A DNA stretch of 22,185 nucleotides. Origin: CAYLZO01 sp964387775. GTDB lineage: Bacteria; Chloroflexota; Anaerolineae; JAAYZQ01. The notes under the pieces were generated by a model. It did not search any database. It was given only the letters and a program-made list of their open reading frames with translations, and was not told where the DNA came from. Position numbers and translations under genes: made by a program. Positions 6,799 through 14,101 of this stretch are shown one piece after another (position 1 is the first letter of the stretch; each line of letters begins with the position of its first letter). The stretch is from positions 1-22,185 of the forward strand of contig CAYLZO010000064.1 in assembly GCA_964387775.1 (NCBI GenBank). The letters are read 5' to 3'.

Positions 6799-6888
6799 GA
6801 GAAGTCGGGCCCTGGTGCGGGTAGGCCCCAGCCGGCTTCTCATCGCCCGTCCAGGTTTTTGAACGAAGCGCTGGGCGGGCGACTCTTT
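6799..6888 (+). ncRNA. small two-hairpin RNA candidate downstream of nuoN
   Basis: The first hairpin has arms GAGAAGTCGG (6799-6808) and CCGGCTTCTC (6832-6841), 10 bp with one G-T pair and a structured 23-nt loop. The second has arms GCCCGTCCAG (6845-6854) and CTGGGCGGGC (6871-6880), followed by GACTCTTTT, a terminator. No reading frame fits. It is either a small RNA from the TATAAT at 6791 or the 3' end structure of the nuo transcript. It lacks the conserved SRP RNA and tmRNA sequences I would recognise. Confidence 0.4.
6845..6888 (+). terminator. intrinsic terminator after nuoN
   Basis: 10-bp GC-rich stem (6845-6854 with 6871-6880), 16-nt loop, then a T run at 6885-6888. It probably ends both nuoN readthrough and the small RNA candidate before the convergent thioesterase gene. 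Confidence 0.6.
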
Positions 6889-6898
6889 TGCGAGCGGT

Positions 6899-6943
6899 CA
6901 GCGATCAGCCGTCAGCTTTCAGCAAACAGCCTTCAGCGATCAG
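6899..6943. repeat. short TCAGC-type direct repeats
   Basis: The stretch contains CAGCGATCAG twice (near 6899 and 6934) with related TCAGCNNNCAG units between. It overlaps the last codon of the convergent thioesterase. This is low-complexity intergenic filler of a kind often seen in such genomes; no function is apparent. Confidence 0.45.
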
Positions 6944-7389
6944 TCTTGCTCTCCGGTTAGGCTCTCTCCAAGGTGCACGTCGCGCAAGATGACAAAGGTG
7001 CCGGTGGCGTGGGCGATCAGCCGGCCCTCGCCGTCGTAGAGGCGCATCTCGGCCACGTCCTGGCGCTTGCCGGTCTTGATGAGGCGCCCCACGGCCCGCA
7101 GCGCGGTGCCCGCGGCCGGTAGCAGCAGGTGCATCGACATCTCGGACGTGGCGATCCAGCAGTCCACGTCGTGGGCGGCGGCGCTGGTGAACCAGCCGGC
7201 CGAGTCGAGCAGGGTGGCATAGACGCCGCCGTGTATGCCGCCCAGGGCGTGGTCCAGGCCGGGATTGTAGGGCAGGTCCACGATGGCCTGCCCCTCGTCG
7301 TCGAAGGACAGCCTCATGCCAAAGGTGCAGGCGATGGGCGCCACCTCGTTAAACATGCGAAGCAGTTCGTCGATACGCTCGGGGTTCAT
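6940..7389 (-). CDS. PaaI-like hotdog-fold acyl-CoA thioesterase
   Basis: 149 aa. The central helix motif LGGIHGGVYATLLDSAG is the signature of the PaaI/4-hydroxybenzoyl-CoA thioesterase hotdog family: the HGG turn binds the CoA thioester and the Asp in LLDSAG is in the position of the catalytic acid. The strand TSEMSMHLLLPA and the end LIAHATGTFVIL complete the fold. Such enzymes hydrolyse acyl- or aryl-CoA in the cytoplasm, but the substrate cannot be read from the sequence. It starts at ATG 7389 and is last in a minus-strand run behind the 53-aa Cys-rich gene, 36 bp away. Confidence 0.85.
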   Translation of the reverse strand: MNPERIDELLRMFNEVAPIACTFGMRLSFDDEGQAIVDLPYNPGLDHALGGIHGGVYATLLDSAGWFTSAAAHDVDCWIATSEMSMHLLLPAAGTALRAVGRLIKTGKRQDVAEMRLYDGEGRLIAHATGTFVILRDVHLGESLTGEQD

Positions 7390-7425
7390 TGTCTCCCACC
7401 CTCACGGGGTGTCGTCGGCGGTGCG

Positions 7426-7587
7426 TCAGCAGCCGGGCTCGCCATAGTTGCCGCAGCAGTCGGAGCGGGTGCGGACCTTGATCCAGTTGTTGCGCAGGAA
7501 GAGCTTGAGCTTGCGGCCCAGGGGCATCGGCTGGCGCAGGTTCTCCATCGTTTCGGAAATCGTCCCGTGGCGTTTTTCGCTGCACAT
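7426..7587 (-). CDS. 53-aa Cys-rich small protein
   Basis: Minus-strand frame from ATG 7587 (site AGGAG 8 nt upstream) to TGA 7426. The N-terminal part is charged and basic (MCSEKRHGTISETMENLRQ), the middle is LGRKLKLFLRNNWIKVRTR, and the end is SDCCGNYGEPGC. Four Cys (one at residue 2, three in the last 11 residues) could bind metal or form disulfides. It sits 13 bp after the GH31 gene in the same direction, so it is probably co-transcribed. I do not recognise a named family. The good start site, tight spacing and Cys clustering argue that it is real. Confidence 0.6.
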   Translation of the reverse strand: MCSEKRHGTISETMENLRQPMPLGRKLKLFLRNNWIKVRTRSDCCGNYGEPGC

Positions 7588-7600
7588 CTCTTTTCTCCTC

Positions 7601-10060
7601 TCAAATTTGTACGCTTAATTCCGTCCAGGTTCCAACTGCCAGTCGAGTTGTCCTCGTCTCGGCATCGAAGCTGGCTTCAGCCGGCGTGTCATCTACCCGC
7701 ACCTGGCCGGGAGCCCCGTCCAGCCCGTGGAAGTGTATCTCAAAGCGCTCGTAGCCGGGGTCGAAGGGACCCTCGACCTCGCGGCGTAGGGTCAAGCTCT
7801 CGCTGCTTGTTTCGCACACAAAGCGCGTCTGCCGGAACGCGTCCTCTCGATAGGCCAGGCTGCGGCCGTCGTCCTCGTAGAGCCAGCTTTCGCCGTCGCC
7901 GGGGTAGACGTGCAGGTGCAGGGCCTCCGGCGGCCAGTCGTCGGTGCTCTGGAGGATCGGCCCCCGGGGCAGCACGGCCCCGGCCCGCACGTAGAGCGGC
8001 ATCCGGGCCAAGGGCGCCTCGGCCTCGACCTCGCCGCTGAGCCGCTCGCCGGTCCAGAAATCGTACCAGGGGCCGCCGGGCAGGTAGACGCGCCGCCTGC
8101 GCTGCCCCGGACGGCCTACCGGCGCGGCCAGCAGCGCGTCGCCCAAGAGGAACTGGTCGTCCAGGCTGTAGGTGCGCACGTCGCCGGGGAAGGCCAGGGC
8201 CAGGGGCCGCATCATCGGCAGGCCGGTCTGGGCCGCCTGCCAGGCGGCGGTGTAGACGTAGGGCAGCAGCTCGTAGCGCAGCTCGATCCAGCGGCGGCAG
8301 ATGTCCTCGTAGGGCTGGCCAAAGGCCCACGGCTCCTGCCGGGCCGAGCCCATGGCGCTGTGGTTGCGAAAGAAGGGCGTTAGCGCGCCGACCTGGATCC
8401 AGCGGACCAGCAGCTCGCCGTCGCAGTCGCCCGAAAAGCCCCCCACGTCCGGCCCGCAAAAGGCCAGGCCGCTCAGGCCCAGGTTGAGGCACATGCTCAC
8501 CCCCAGTCGCAGGTGGGCCCAGGTGGAGTGATTGTCGCCGGTCCACACCAGGGCGTAGCGCTGCAGGCCGGCGTAACCCGAGCGGCTGATGACGGGCACC
8601 CGCGCTTCGGGGCACAGGCGGCCCAGGCCCTCGGCGGTGGCGCGGGCCATTTGCAGGCCGTAGACGTTGTGGGCCTCGCCGTGGCTGGCGCCCCGGCCCT
8701 CGTAGGCGTGGCGCACCTCGGCCGGCATCTCGCCGCCAAAGACGGCAGGCTCGTTCATGTCGTTCCAAAAGCCGGCCATGCCGGCCTCTAGCAGGGGTTG
8801 GTAGAGCTCGCCCCACCAGGCCCGGGTCTCGGGGTCGGTGAAATCGGGAAAGTAGCAGTCTCCGGGCCAGACCGGGCCTACGAAAGGGCGGCCGTCGGGC
8901 CGTTTGCAAAAGGCGTCGCGGGCCAGCCCCTCGTCGTGGACGGCGTAGCCGGGGTCCACCTTGACGCCGGGGTCGAGGATGCTGATGGCCCGGAAGCCCT
9001 GTCCCCGCAGATCCGAGAGCAGGGCGGGCAGGTCGGGGAAGCGCGCCCGGTCCCAGGTAAAGATGCGATAGCCGTCCAGGTAGTCGATGTCCAGGTGGAT
9101 GGCGTCGGCCGGGATGCGGCGGCGACGAAACTCGGCGGCCAGTTCGCGGACCTCCGACGCGGGCGAGTAGCTCCAGCGGCTCTGGTGGTAGCCCAGCATC
9201 CAGCGCGGCGGCAGGGGCATCCGCCCGGTGAGACGCGTGTAGCGGGCCAGCACGTCGGCGAGGCCCGGCCCGGCGACAAAGTAGGCGCACAGCTCGCCGC
9301 CGTCGGCCTCGTACCGGAGTTGATCGGGCCGGGCCGGGCCCAGGTCCAGGCGGGCGCGGCCCGGATTGTCGAAAAAGTAGCCGTAGGCCCGCCCGCCGCG
9401 CAGGGCAAGCAGCGTGGGAATGCAGAGGTGGATGGGGTCGTCGCCGGGGGCGTAGGTGTGGGGATCGGTGTTCCACATTTCCAGCCGCCGGCCGCGCAGG
9501 TTCAGGGCGAAGGCTTTTTCGCCCAGGCCATAGAGGGCCTCGGCCTCGGCCAGGCTGCTGGTGTAGAAACTCCCCGCACTCCGAAAGCCGAGCCCTTCGC
9601 TGGCCTCGCTCAGGGGCCGGCCCTGGGCGTCGTAGAAGGAGAGACGGCAGGGCGATTTCGCCACTCGGCAGGTGAGGTGCTCGGTGCGAAGCGTGAGCGC
9701 CTGGCCATCTGCCTCCACCTCGAAGGGGACCGGCGGCCAGGCGGCGTCGGGGTCGAGGGCGTAGGAGAAGAGGGGTGGGAAGCCGGTCGATTCGGCGCGG
9801 CGCAGGCGCAGGCGGACGATGCCCCCGGCCAACACCTCCAGGCGGAGGACGCCGTTGTCGCAGACGAGGTCCACGGCCTGGCCGTCCACCTCGTGCGACA
9901 GGACGTCGCCCAGGGCCTTATCGACGACTGGCTCGGCCGGTTCGCGCCGGAGGGCGCCCTGCAAGCTTTGCCAAAGCTGGTAGGAGAACTGGGCCAGGAG
10001 CGTCCGGGCACCTAGCGCCCGGACGATGTGCAAGAACTCTTTGGGTGAAAAGGACGTCAT
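7601..10060 (-). CDS. glycoside hydrolase family 31 (alpha-glucosidase-like)
   Basis: About 819 aa from ATG 10060 (AGGAG 5 nt upstream); a GTG at 10066 overlaps that site and is less likely. The N-terminal half is a beta-sandwich, followed by the GH31 barrel: MLGYHQSRWSY, DIDYLDGYRIFTWD, the nucleophile loop GFWNDMNEPAVFGG (near residue 434), the acid/base loop LVWTGDNHSTW (near 510), and CGPDVGGFSGDCDGELLVRW with FFRNHSAMGS. The C-terminus has the usual beta domains (YVRAGAVLPRGP). It cleaves terminal alpha-glucosidic bonds. There is no signal peptide, so it acts in the cytoplasm on oligosaccharides. The stop of the upstream DinB gene lies 2 bp before this ATG, so translation is probably coupled. 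Confidence 0.92.
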   Translation of the reverse strand: MTSFSPKEFLHIVRALGARTLLAQFSYQLWQSLQGALRREPAEPVVDKALGDVLSHEVDGQAVDLVCDNGVLRLEVLAGGIVRLRLRRAESTGFPPLFSYALDPDAAWPPVPFEVEADGQALTLRTEHLTCRVAKSPCRLSFYDAQGRPLSEASEGLGFRSAGSFYTSSLAEAEALYGLGEKAFALNLRGRRLEMWNTDPHTYAPGDDPIHLCIPTLLALRGGRAYGYFFDNPGRARLDLGPARPDQLRYEADGGELCAYFVAGPGLADVLARYTRLTGRMPLPPRWMLGYHQSRWSYSPASEVRELAAEFRRRRIPADAIHLDIDYLDGYRIFTWDRARFPDLPALLSDLRGQGFRAISILDPGVKVDPGYAVHDEGLARDAFCKRPDGRPFVGPVWPGDCYFPDFTDPETRAWWGELYQPLLEAGMAGFWNDMNEPAVFGGEMPAEVRHAYEGRGASHGEAHNVYGLQMARATAEGLGRLCPEARVPVISRSGYAGLQRYALVWTGDNHSTWAHLRLGVSMCLNLGLSGLAFCGPDVGGFSGDCDGELLVRWIQVGALTPFFRNHSAMGSARQEPWAFGQPYEDICRRWIELRYELLPYVYTAAWQAAQTGLPMMRPLALAFPGDVRTYSLDDQFLLGDALLAAPVGRPGQRRRRVYLPGGPWYDFWTGERLSGEVEAEAPLARMPLYVRAGAVLPRGPILQSTDDWPPEALHLHVYPGDGESWLYEDDGRSLAYREDAFRQTRFVCETSSESLTLRREVEGPFDPGYERFEIHFHGLDGAPGQVRVDDTPAEASFDAETRTTRLAVGTWTELSVQI

Positions 10061-10062
10061 TG

Positions 10063-10713
10063 TCACTCCTGATAGCCCTTACCCAGGGCCTCGACGATGT
10101 TCTGGATCTGCCCGACGTGCTCGCGGACGTGATCGGGTCCAAAGAGCTCAAACTCGGCGATGCGGCGGAAGCGGGCCTTGTGGGCCACCGTCTCTTTGGG
10201 CAGGCGGCGCAGCATCTCCATCGTCTCGGCGTGGGCCGTGAGATAGCGGTCCAACAGGCCCCGGACCGTGGGCGTCACGGCCAGCAGCGCCTCGACGCGG
10301 CCGGGGTATTGCCGGTAGCTGACGTTGCCGCCGTCCAGCCAGCCGTTGGCGGCGATGTTGAACAAAAAGACGTGGCCGGCCTCCTCATTCTCGACCAGGT
10401 GAGCCAGCACCTGCTTGACCGACCACTCGCCCTCGTCGGGACAGACTTTGGCTTCTTTTTCCGCCAGCCCGGCGACGGCGGCCTGCAATTCCTCGTTCAC
10501 CTCCCGGTGTCGCTCGGTCAGCCGCTCGGCCAGGGCTTTGGCGCTGTCGGGCACGTCGGGCTGGGGGCGCTGGCCCAGCGTGACCTCGACGGTCTCTTGC
10601 TCCTGGCCGCGCACCAACTCGACGCTCACCGCGTCGCCGGCCTGGTGGGCGCGCAGGGCCTGGCCCAGTTCCTCAAAGTCGGGGGTCTCCTGCCCGCCGA
10701 GGGCCACGATCAC
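10063..10713 (-). CDS. DinB-like protein with N-terminal half-PDZ remnant
   Basis: The likely start is GTG 10713, which overlaps the upstream stop as GTGA; an upstream GTG at 10785 lacks a ribosome site. Residues 1 to about 50 (VIVALGGQETPDFEELGQAL, then GDAVSVELVRG and VEVTLGQRP) match the second half of a PDZ domain, with the first half missing. The rest is a DinB four-helix bundle with metal-type histidines in EWSVKQVLAHLVENEE and in DHVREHVGQI. DinB-like proteins include thiol-dependent metal enzymes and stress proteins; no substrate is evident. It is followed at once by the GH31 gene. The PDZ half may be a deletion scar. Confidence 0.75.
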   Translation of the reverse strand: MIVALGGQETPDFEELGQALRAHQAGDAVSVELVRGQEQETVEVTLGQRPQPDVPDSAKALAERLTERHREVNEELQAAVAGLAEKEAKVCPDEGEWSVKQVLAHLVENEEAGHVFLFNIAANGWLDGGNVSYRQYPGRVEALLAVTPTVRGLLDRYLTAHAETMEMLRRLPKETVAHKARFRRIAEFELFGPDHVREHVGQIQNIVEALGKGYQE

Positions 10714-11414
10714 GTCGTTCTGACATTTTGCTCCCCCCTGATTCTTGATGATGCCTGTGGTGCGTCTTTTGTCAGGTCCTCCCACACCCGGCGCAGCGCA
10801 GACGGGCTGTCGAAGGACAGGAGAATCGTCTCTTTAGCCTTCTCGTCGGGGGCATAGACCACGCGGATTGCCGGGCGCTGCTCCCGGCCGATGGTCAGTT
10901 GTCCCACCTCCAGTCCCTGGATCGTGGCCGGTTGGAAAAAGGCGTACCACCAGCCCAGTTCGTGCCGGGGCCAGGTTCCGACCAGCAGAAAGCGCGAGGG
11001 ATGGACCCGGGCCAACACGATGTGCTCCCGGGTCGCCACCGTCTCAAAGTCGGCTTCCAGGTCGATGTAGTATTGCCTTTTGCCTTCGACCGTGAGCCAG
11101 CCACTGGCCTGGGTCGGCACCCACTCCTCGGGGCGCAGCGGGGTGCCGGGGGCGGCGTCGCCCAGGAGGAGCTTTGAATCGTGGTCCGGCTCAAAGTGGA
11201 TGTATCGTCGCCGGCCGGCCCAGGCCAGGAGTACGACGTAAAGCAACAGCACCAGGCCGATCAGGAGCGCGTACCAGGGCGTCCGCCAGATTACCAACGT
11301 CAAGAGGGCGAGGACAAAGAGTGCCCCGCCGATCCAGCGGGCCAGGGACCAGCCCAGCCAGAAATGGCGGCGTAGGCGATAGCTTGCCTGCAGGATCGTG
11401 CCGATTACGCGCAA
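10710..11414 (-). CDS. predicted membrane protein with two N-terminal helices
   Basis: Up to about 234 aa. The open frame extends to 11492 but there crosses a perfect hairpin (11455-11497), so a later start is needed; TTG 11414 behind AAGGGGA is the best seen. Two adjacent membrane segments (around WIGGALFVLALLTLVIW and ALLIGLVLLLYVVLLAW) precede a soluble domain of about 150 residues with alternating strands (YYIDLEADFETVATREHIVL, RFLLVGTWPRHELGWWY). I do not recognise the family. It ends in the GTGA overlap with the DinB gene, so it heads the minus-strand operon. Confidence 0.6.
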   Translation of the reverse strand: MRVIGTILQASYRLRRHFWLGWSLARWIGGALFVLALLTLVIWRTPWYALLIGLVLLLYVVLLAWAGRRRYIHFEPDHDSKLLLGDAAPGTPLRPEEWVPTQASGWLTVEGKRQYYIDLEADFETVATREHIVLARVHPSRFLLVGTWPRHELGWWYAFFQPATIQGLEVGQLTIGREQRPAIRVVYAPDEKAKETILLSFDSPSALRRVWEDLTKDAPQASSRIRGEQNVRTT

Positions 11415-11454
11415 GAGTCTGGTGTCCCCTTGGAAAAATGGGTAGTAGCAAGAT

Positions 11455-11497
11455 GTTGAGTGATGGGGAGGGGTTATTCCCCTCCCCATCACTCAAC
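11455..11497. terminator. perfect 19-bp hairpin
   Basis: Arms 11455-11473 and 11479-11497 are exact complements with loop TTATT. The stem is purine-rich on one arm (GTTGAGTGATGGGGAGGGG). Neither side has a true T run. It may be a dispersed palindrome or a factor-independent block between the divergent units. Confidence 0.6.
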
Positions 11498-11607
11498 GTG
11501 TAACCACTCCCGAAAAATGATGCGCGTGAAGTATATCATAGCCCGGCGAGGGTGTCAAAGGGTTCCCCGGCTCCATTTACAAGACCACCGTTTCGTCAAT
11601 TGCCAGT

Positions 11608-11636
11608 TTGCCCTCTCGCGAGTTTTCGGGTATAAT
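11608..11636 (+). promoter_or_regulatory. sigma70 promoter of the leader RNA and metallophosphoesterase operon
   Basis: TTGCCC (11608-11613), 17-bp spacer, TATAAT (11631-11636). The start is expected near 11643, about 250 bp ahead of the first coding ATG. Confidence 0.7.
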
Positions 11637-11642
11637 CGGTGG

Positions 11643-11863
11643 GCAAAAGAGGTGTGTAGCGACTAGCGAGTGAGGAAGTTTCGGTGAAGACGCAACAATG
11701 GCAAGAAAAGAGGGCCAGGCAAGGTGTCTGGACGTCGCCGTCGGCCATGCCCAGCCACCCCGGATCACCGCCAGGCCCCTGGTCTGGATAGCTTGCTTGC
11801 GTCTCTCACGTCTTGTTCCACAGGCCAGCTCTCCAGATCGCGAGAGGGTTGGCCTTTTCTTGT
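11643..11863 (+). ncRNA. structured leader or stand-alone ncRNA of about 220 nt
   Basis: The region between the promoter and terminator has no convincing frame. Nested long-range pairs close it: GTGAG with CTCAC, and GACGCAA with TTGCGTC. Between these lie GC-rich hairpins such as CCAG/CTGG. A purine-rich asymmetric loop (GAAGTTTCGGTGAA) lies between the two outer helices. Size, a long rod with a bubble and its own terminator would suit a 6S-like RNA. Equally it may be an attenuator leader for the metallophosphoesterase gene 31 bp downstream. It lacks T-box, SRP, RNase P and tmRNA signatures that I know. Confidence 0.45.
11823..11863 (+). terminator. intrinsic terminator ahead of the metallophosphoesterase gene
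   Basis: GGCCA and CTCTC pair with GAGAG and TGGCC, followed by TTTTCTTGTGTTT. It lies upstream of a coding start in the same direction, the usual position of an attenuator. Confidence 0.65.
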
Positions 11864-11893
11864 GTTTGACGACAAAGTCACCCCTGAGATTCG

Positions 11894-12544
11894 ATGAAGA
11901 TTCTGACGGTCAGTGACAAAGTAGAAGAGATCGTCTACAGCCCGGCCATCAAGCGGCTGTTCGGCGACGTGGACCTGGTGCTCGGTTGTGGCGATCTACC
12001 GTTTTACTACCTGGAGTTTATCGTGACCATGTTGGGCGGGCCGCTCTTTTACGTCATCGGCAACCACGCCAACGCCGTGAGAGAGCGCTTCCGGCCCAAG
12101 GAGGAATGGAAGTATCCGGGCGGATGCGAGAATATTGATGGGCGGGTGGTTGAGTACCGGAATTTGCTCATCGCCGGGCTGGAGGGCTCGATGCGTTACA
12201 ACGACAGGCCCTCCTTCCAGTACACCGAGCGGCAGATGGCCTGGAAGGCGTGGAAGCTGGCGCCGTCGCTGATGCTGAACAAGCTCTTCCACGGGCGCTA
12301 CCTGGACATCCTCATCACCCACGCGCCGCCGCAGGGCATTCACGACATGCCGGACCCCTGCCACCAGGGCTTCCGGGCCTTTTTGGCCTTCATGGATCGC
12401 TTCCGGCCGCGATACCTGATCCACGGACACGTGCACGTCTACCATCCCGACGAAACGGTGGAGACGGTTTATGAGGACACGACCGTGATCAACACCTACG
12501 GCTACCAGACGTTGGAGATTGACGAGGATACGCTACGACCATGA
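11894..12544 (+). CDS. calcineurin-like metallophosphoesterase
   Basis: 216 aa. All metal motifs of the superfamily are visible in order: SDKVEE near the N-terminus (in place of the usual DxH), GCGDLPFYYLE (GD), VIGNHANAV (GNH), ITHAPPQG (His) and LIHGHVHVY (GHxH). The SDK start in place of DxH means one metal ligand, the first His, is absent, a variant I believe is common in this subgroup. Such enzymes hydrolyse phosphomono- or diesters; the substrate is unknown. Its stop overlaps the next gene's ATG (ATGA at 12541-12544), so the two are probably coupled and work together. Confidence 0.85.
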   Translation: MKILTVSDKVEEIVYSPAIKRLFGDVDLVLGCGDLPFYYLEFIVTMLGGPLFYVIGNHANAVRERFRPKEEWKYPGGCENIDGRVVEYRNLLIAGLEGSMRYNDRPSFQYTERQMAWKAWKLAPSLMLNKLFHGRYLDILITHAPPQGIHDMPDPCHQGFRAFLAFMDRFRPRYLIHGHVHVYHPDETVETVYEDTTVINTYGYQTLEIDEDTLRP

Positions 12545-14001
12545 TATCGAGTTCGGTCCGCCAGCAGGCGGACACCGCGTTCAGCCAGGCTCGACGGCGA
12601 GTCTTTTTCCAAAAGATCCTGGGTTTTATCACCGGGCACCAGCCCGACACGCTCCTCTCCTTCGACCAGGTCCGCAACAAGCTCAAAATCCGGGGCCAGC
12701 ACTACGTCGGCACGCAGACGGTGCCCATCGACAAGATCGTGGGCACGACGGGGCGCTACCAGGAGTTCAACCGGGCCTTTCTGCCCACTCAGGAGCACAT
12801 CCGCGAGCGGTGGAAGCGGATCTACGAGGCGGCCCACGGCGCGACCGGCTTCCCGGCCATCGACGTTTACAAGATCGGCGACGCCTACTTTGTGCGCGAC
12901 GGCCACCACCGGGTGTCGGTGCTGAAAGAACTGGGGGCGACCAGCGTTGAGGCGACGGTCACCGAGCTCGACACGGCGGTGCCCATCTCGCCCGACCTCG
13001 CCGAGGCCGACCTGGACCTGAAGGAAGAGTATGCCATCTTTCTCCAGGAGAGCGGCCTGGAGGACCAGCGGCCCGAGATCGCCATCGAGTTCACCCTGCC
13101 GGGGCAGTACCGCAAATTGCACGAGCACATCGCCGTGCACCGCCACTTTCTGGGACTCTGTGAGCAGCGCGAGATCCCCTACGCGGAGGCGGCGGCCCGC
13201 TGGTACGACGAGGTCTACCGGCCCATGGTGCGCGTCATCCGCGAGGCCGGGGTCCTCGACGAGTTCCCGGAACGGACCGAGGCCGACCTCTACCTCTGGA
13301 TCATCGAGCACCGGCACTATCTGAGCCAGCGCTATGGGCAGGACGTGTCGCTGGCCCAGGCCGCGGCCGAGTTCACCCAGGAGTTCAGCCGGGGGACCGG
13401 GCGCAAACAGCTAGAGGCCCGGGTGCAAAGGACAAAGGAGACGGACAGAAAAGCCCGAGCGAGGGACTTGACCATCGCCGTCTTTGGCAGTGGCAGTGCC
13501 CGGCCTGACCACCCCGTGCTGGCCGAGGCCGAGCGGCTGGGGCAGCTCCTGGCCGAGGAGGGGTTCAGGCTCATCTGTGGCGGCTACGGCGGGACCATGG
13601 AGGCGGCCTGCCGGGGTGCCAGTCAGGCCGGCGGCCAGGCCATCGGCGTGACCATGGAGCTCTTTTCGCCGCGCCTGGCACCCAACACCTTTTTGACCAG
13701 GGAGCAGCGGGTGTCCAATTTCTTCCCGCGCCTGGAGCACCTGACCGGCGCCGATGGCTTTGTCCTCCTGCGGGGCGGCATCGGCACCCTGACCGAGGCA
13801 ACGCTGACCTGGTCGCTGCTCCAGACGGGGCAGATAACACCGAACCCCTTCATCTTTGTCGGGGCAGGCTGGCGGCGGTTGTTCGACTGCTTCCGCGCCG
13901 AGACCTTTATGACAGAGCGTGATTTTGCCCTGGCGACCGTGGTCGATACCGTGGACGAGGCCCTAGCGGTGCTGAAGGACGCGCTGCTGCCCACCCCTTG
14001 A
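12541..14001 (+). CDS. ParB-like/DUF4032 protein fused to a LOG-type Rossmann domain
   Basis: 486 aa. Residues from about 100 to 140 (IDVYKIGDAYFVRDGHHRVS, then LKELGATSVEATV) are a ParB/sulfiredoxin-like nucleotide-binding domain. The middle, including DLYLWIIEHRHYLSQRYG (near 250), matches DUF4032. From about residue 310 a second domain begins (TIAVFGSGSA) with the LOG/TIGR00725-type motifs CGGYGGTMEAACRGA and LRGGIGTLTEATLTW. LOG enzymes release the base from nucleoside 5'-monophosphates; their PGGxGTxxE motif here has Arg for Pro. A single protein carrying all three parts, coupled to a phosphoesterase, suggests nucleotide sensing or turnover. The specific function is inference. Confidence 0.75.
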   Translation: MISSSVRQQADTAFSQARRRVFFQKILGFITGHQPDTLLSFDQVRNKLKIRGQHYVGTQTVPIDKIVGTTGRYQEFNRAFLPTQEHIRERWKRIYEAAHGATGFPAIDVYKIGDAYFVRDGHHRVSVLKELGATSVEATVTELDTAVPISPDLAEADLDLKEEYAIFLQESGLEDQRPEIAIEFTLPGQYRKLHEHIAVHRHFLGLCEQREIPYAEAAARWYDEVYRPMVRVIREAGVLDEFPERTEADLYLWIIEHRHYLSQRYGQDVSLAQAAAEFTQEFSRGTGRKQLEARVQRTKETDRKARARDLTIAVFGSGSARPDHPVLAEAERLGQLLAEEGFRLICGGYGGTMEAACRGASQAGGQAIGVTMELFSPRLAPNTFLTREQRVSNFFPRLEHLTGADGFVLLRGGIGTLTEATLTWSLLQTGQITPNPFIFVGAGWRRLFDCFRAETFMTERDFALATVVDTVDEALAVLKDALLPTP

Positions 14002-14003
14002 AG

Positions 14004-14030
14004 CCCCTCTTCGCCGGGGCCGAAGAGGGG
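14004..14030. terminator. hairpin between the LOG fusion and proS
   Basis: Arms CCCCTCTTCG (14004-14013) and CGAAGAGGGG (14021-14030), 10 bp, loop CCGGGGC. It starts 3 bp after the stop codon. No T run follows, so it may be a processing or Rho-linked end rather than a classic terminator. Confidence 0.5.
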
Positions 14031-14101
14031 TGTGATCCAAGACAACCGGCAGGCCGGCCCAACCTGCCCAAACTACCAAACTACCAATCTGGAGGAGAAT
14101 C

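Noticed and set aside
11643..11863. T-box, cobalamin, SRP, RNase P or tmRNA
   Set aside because: None of the short conserved sequences of these families that I know is present; only general structure and a terminator are seen.
11460..11916. Short plus-strand frames in the 11500-11893 gap
   Set aside because: They overlap the hairpin, promoter, leader RNA and terminator and show no protein features.
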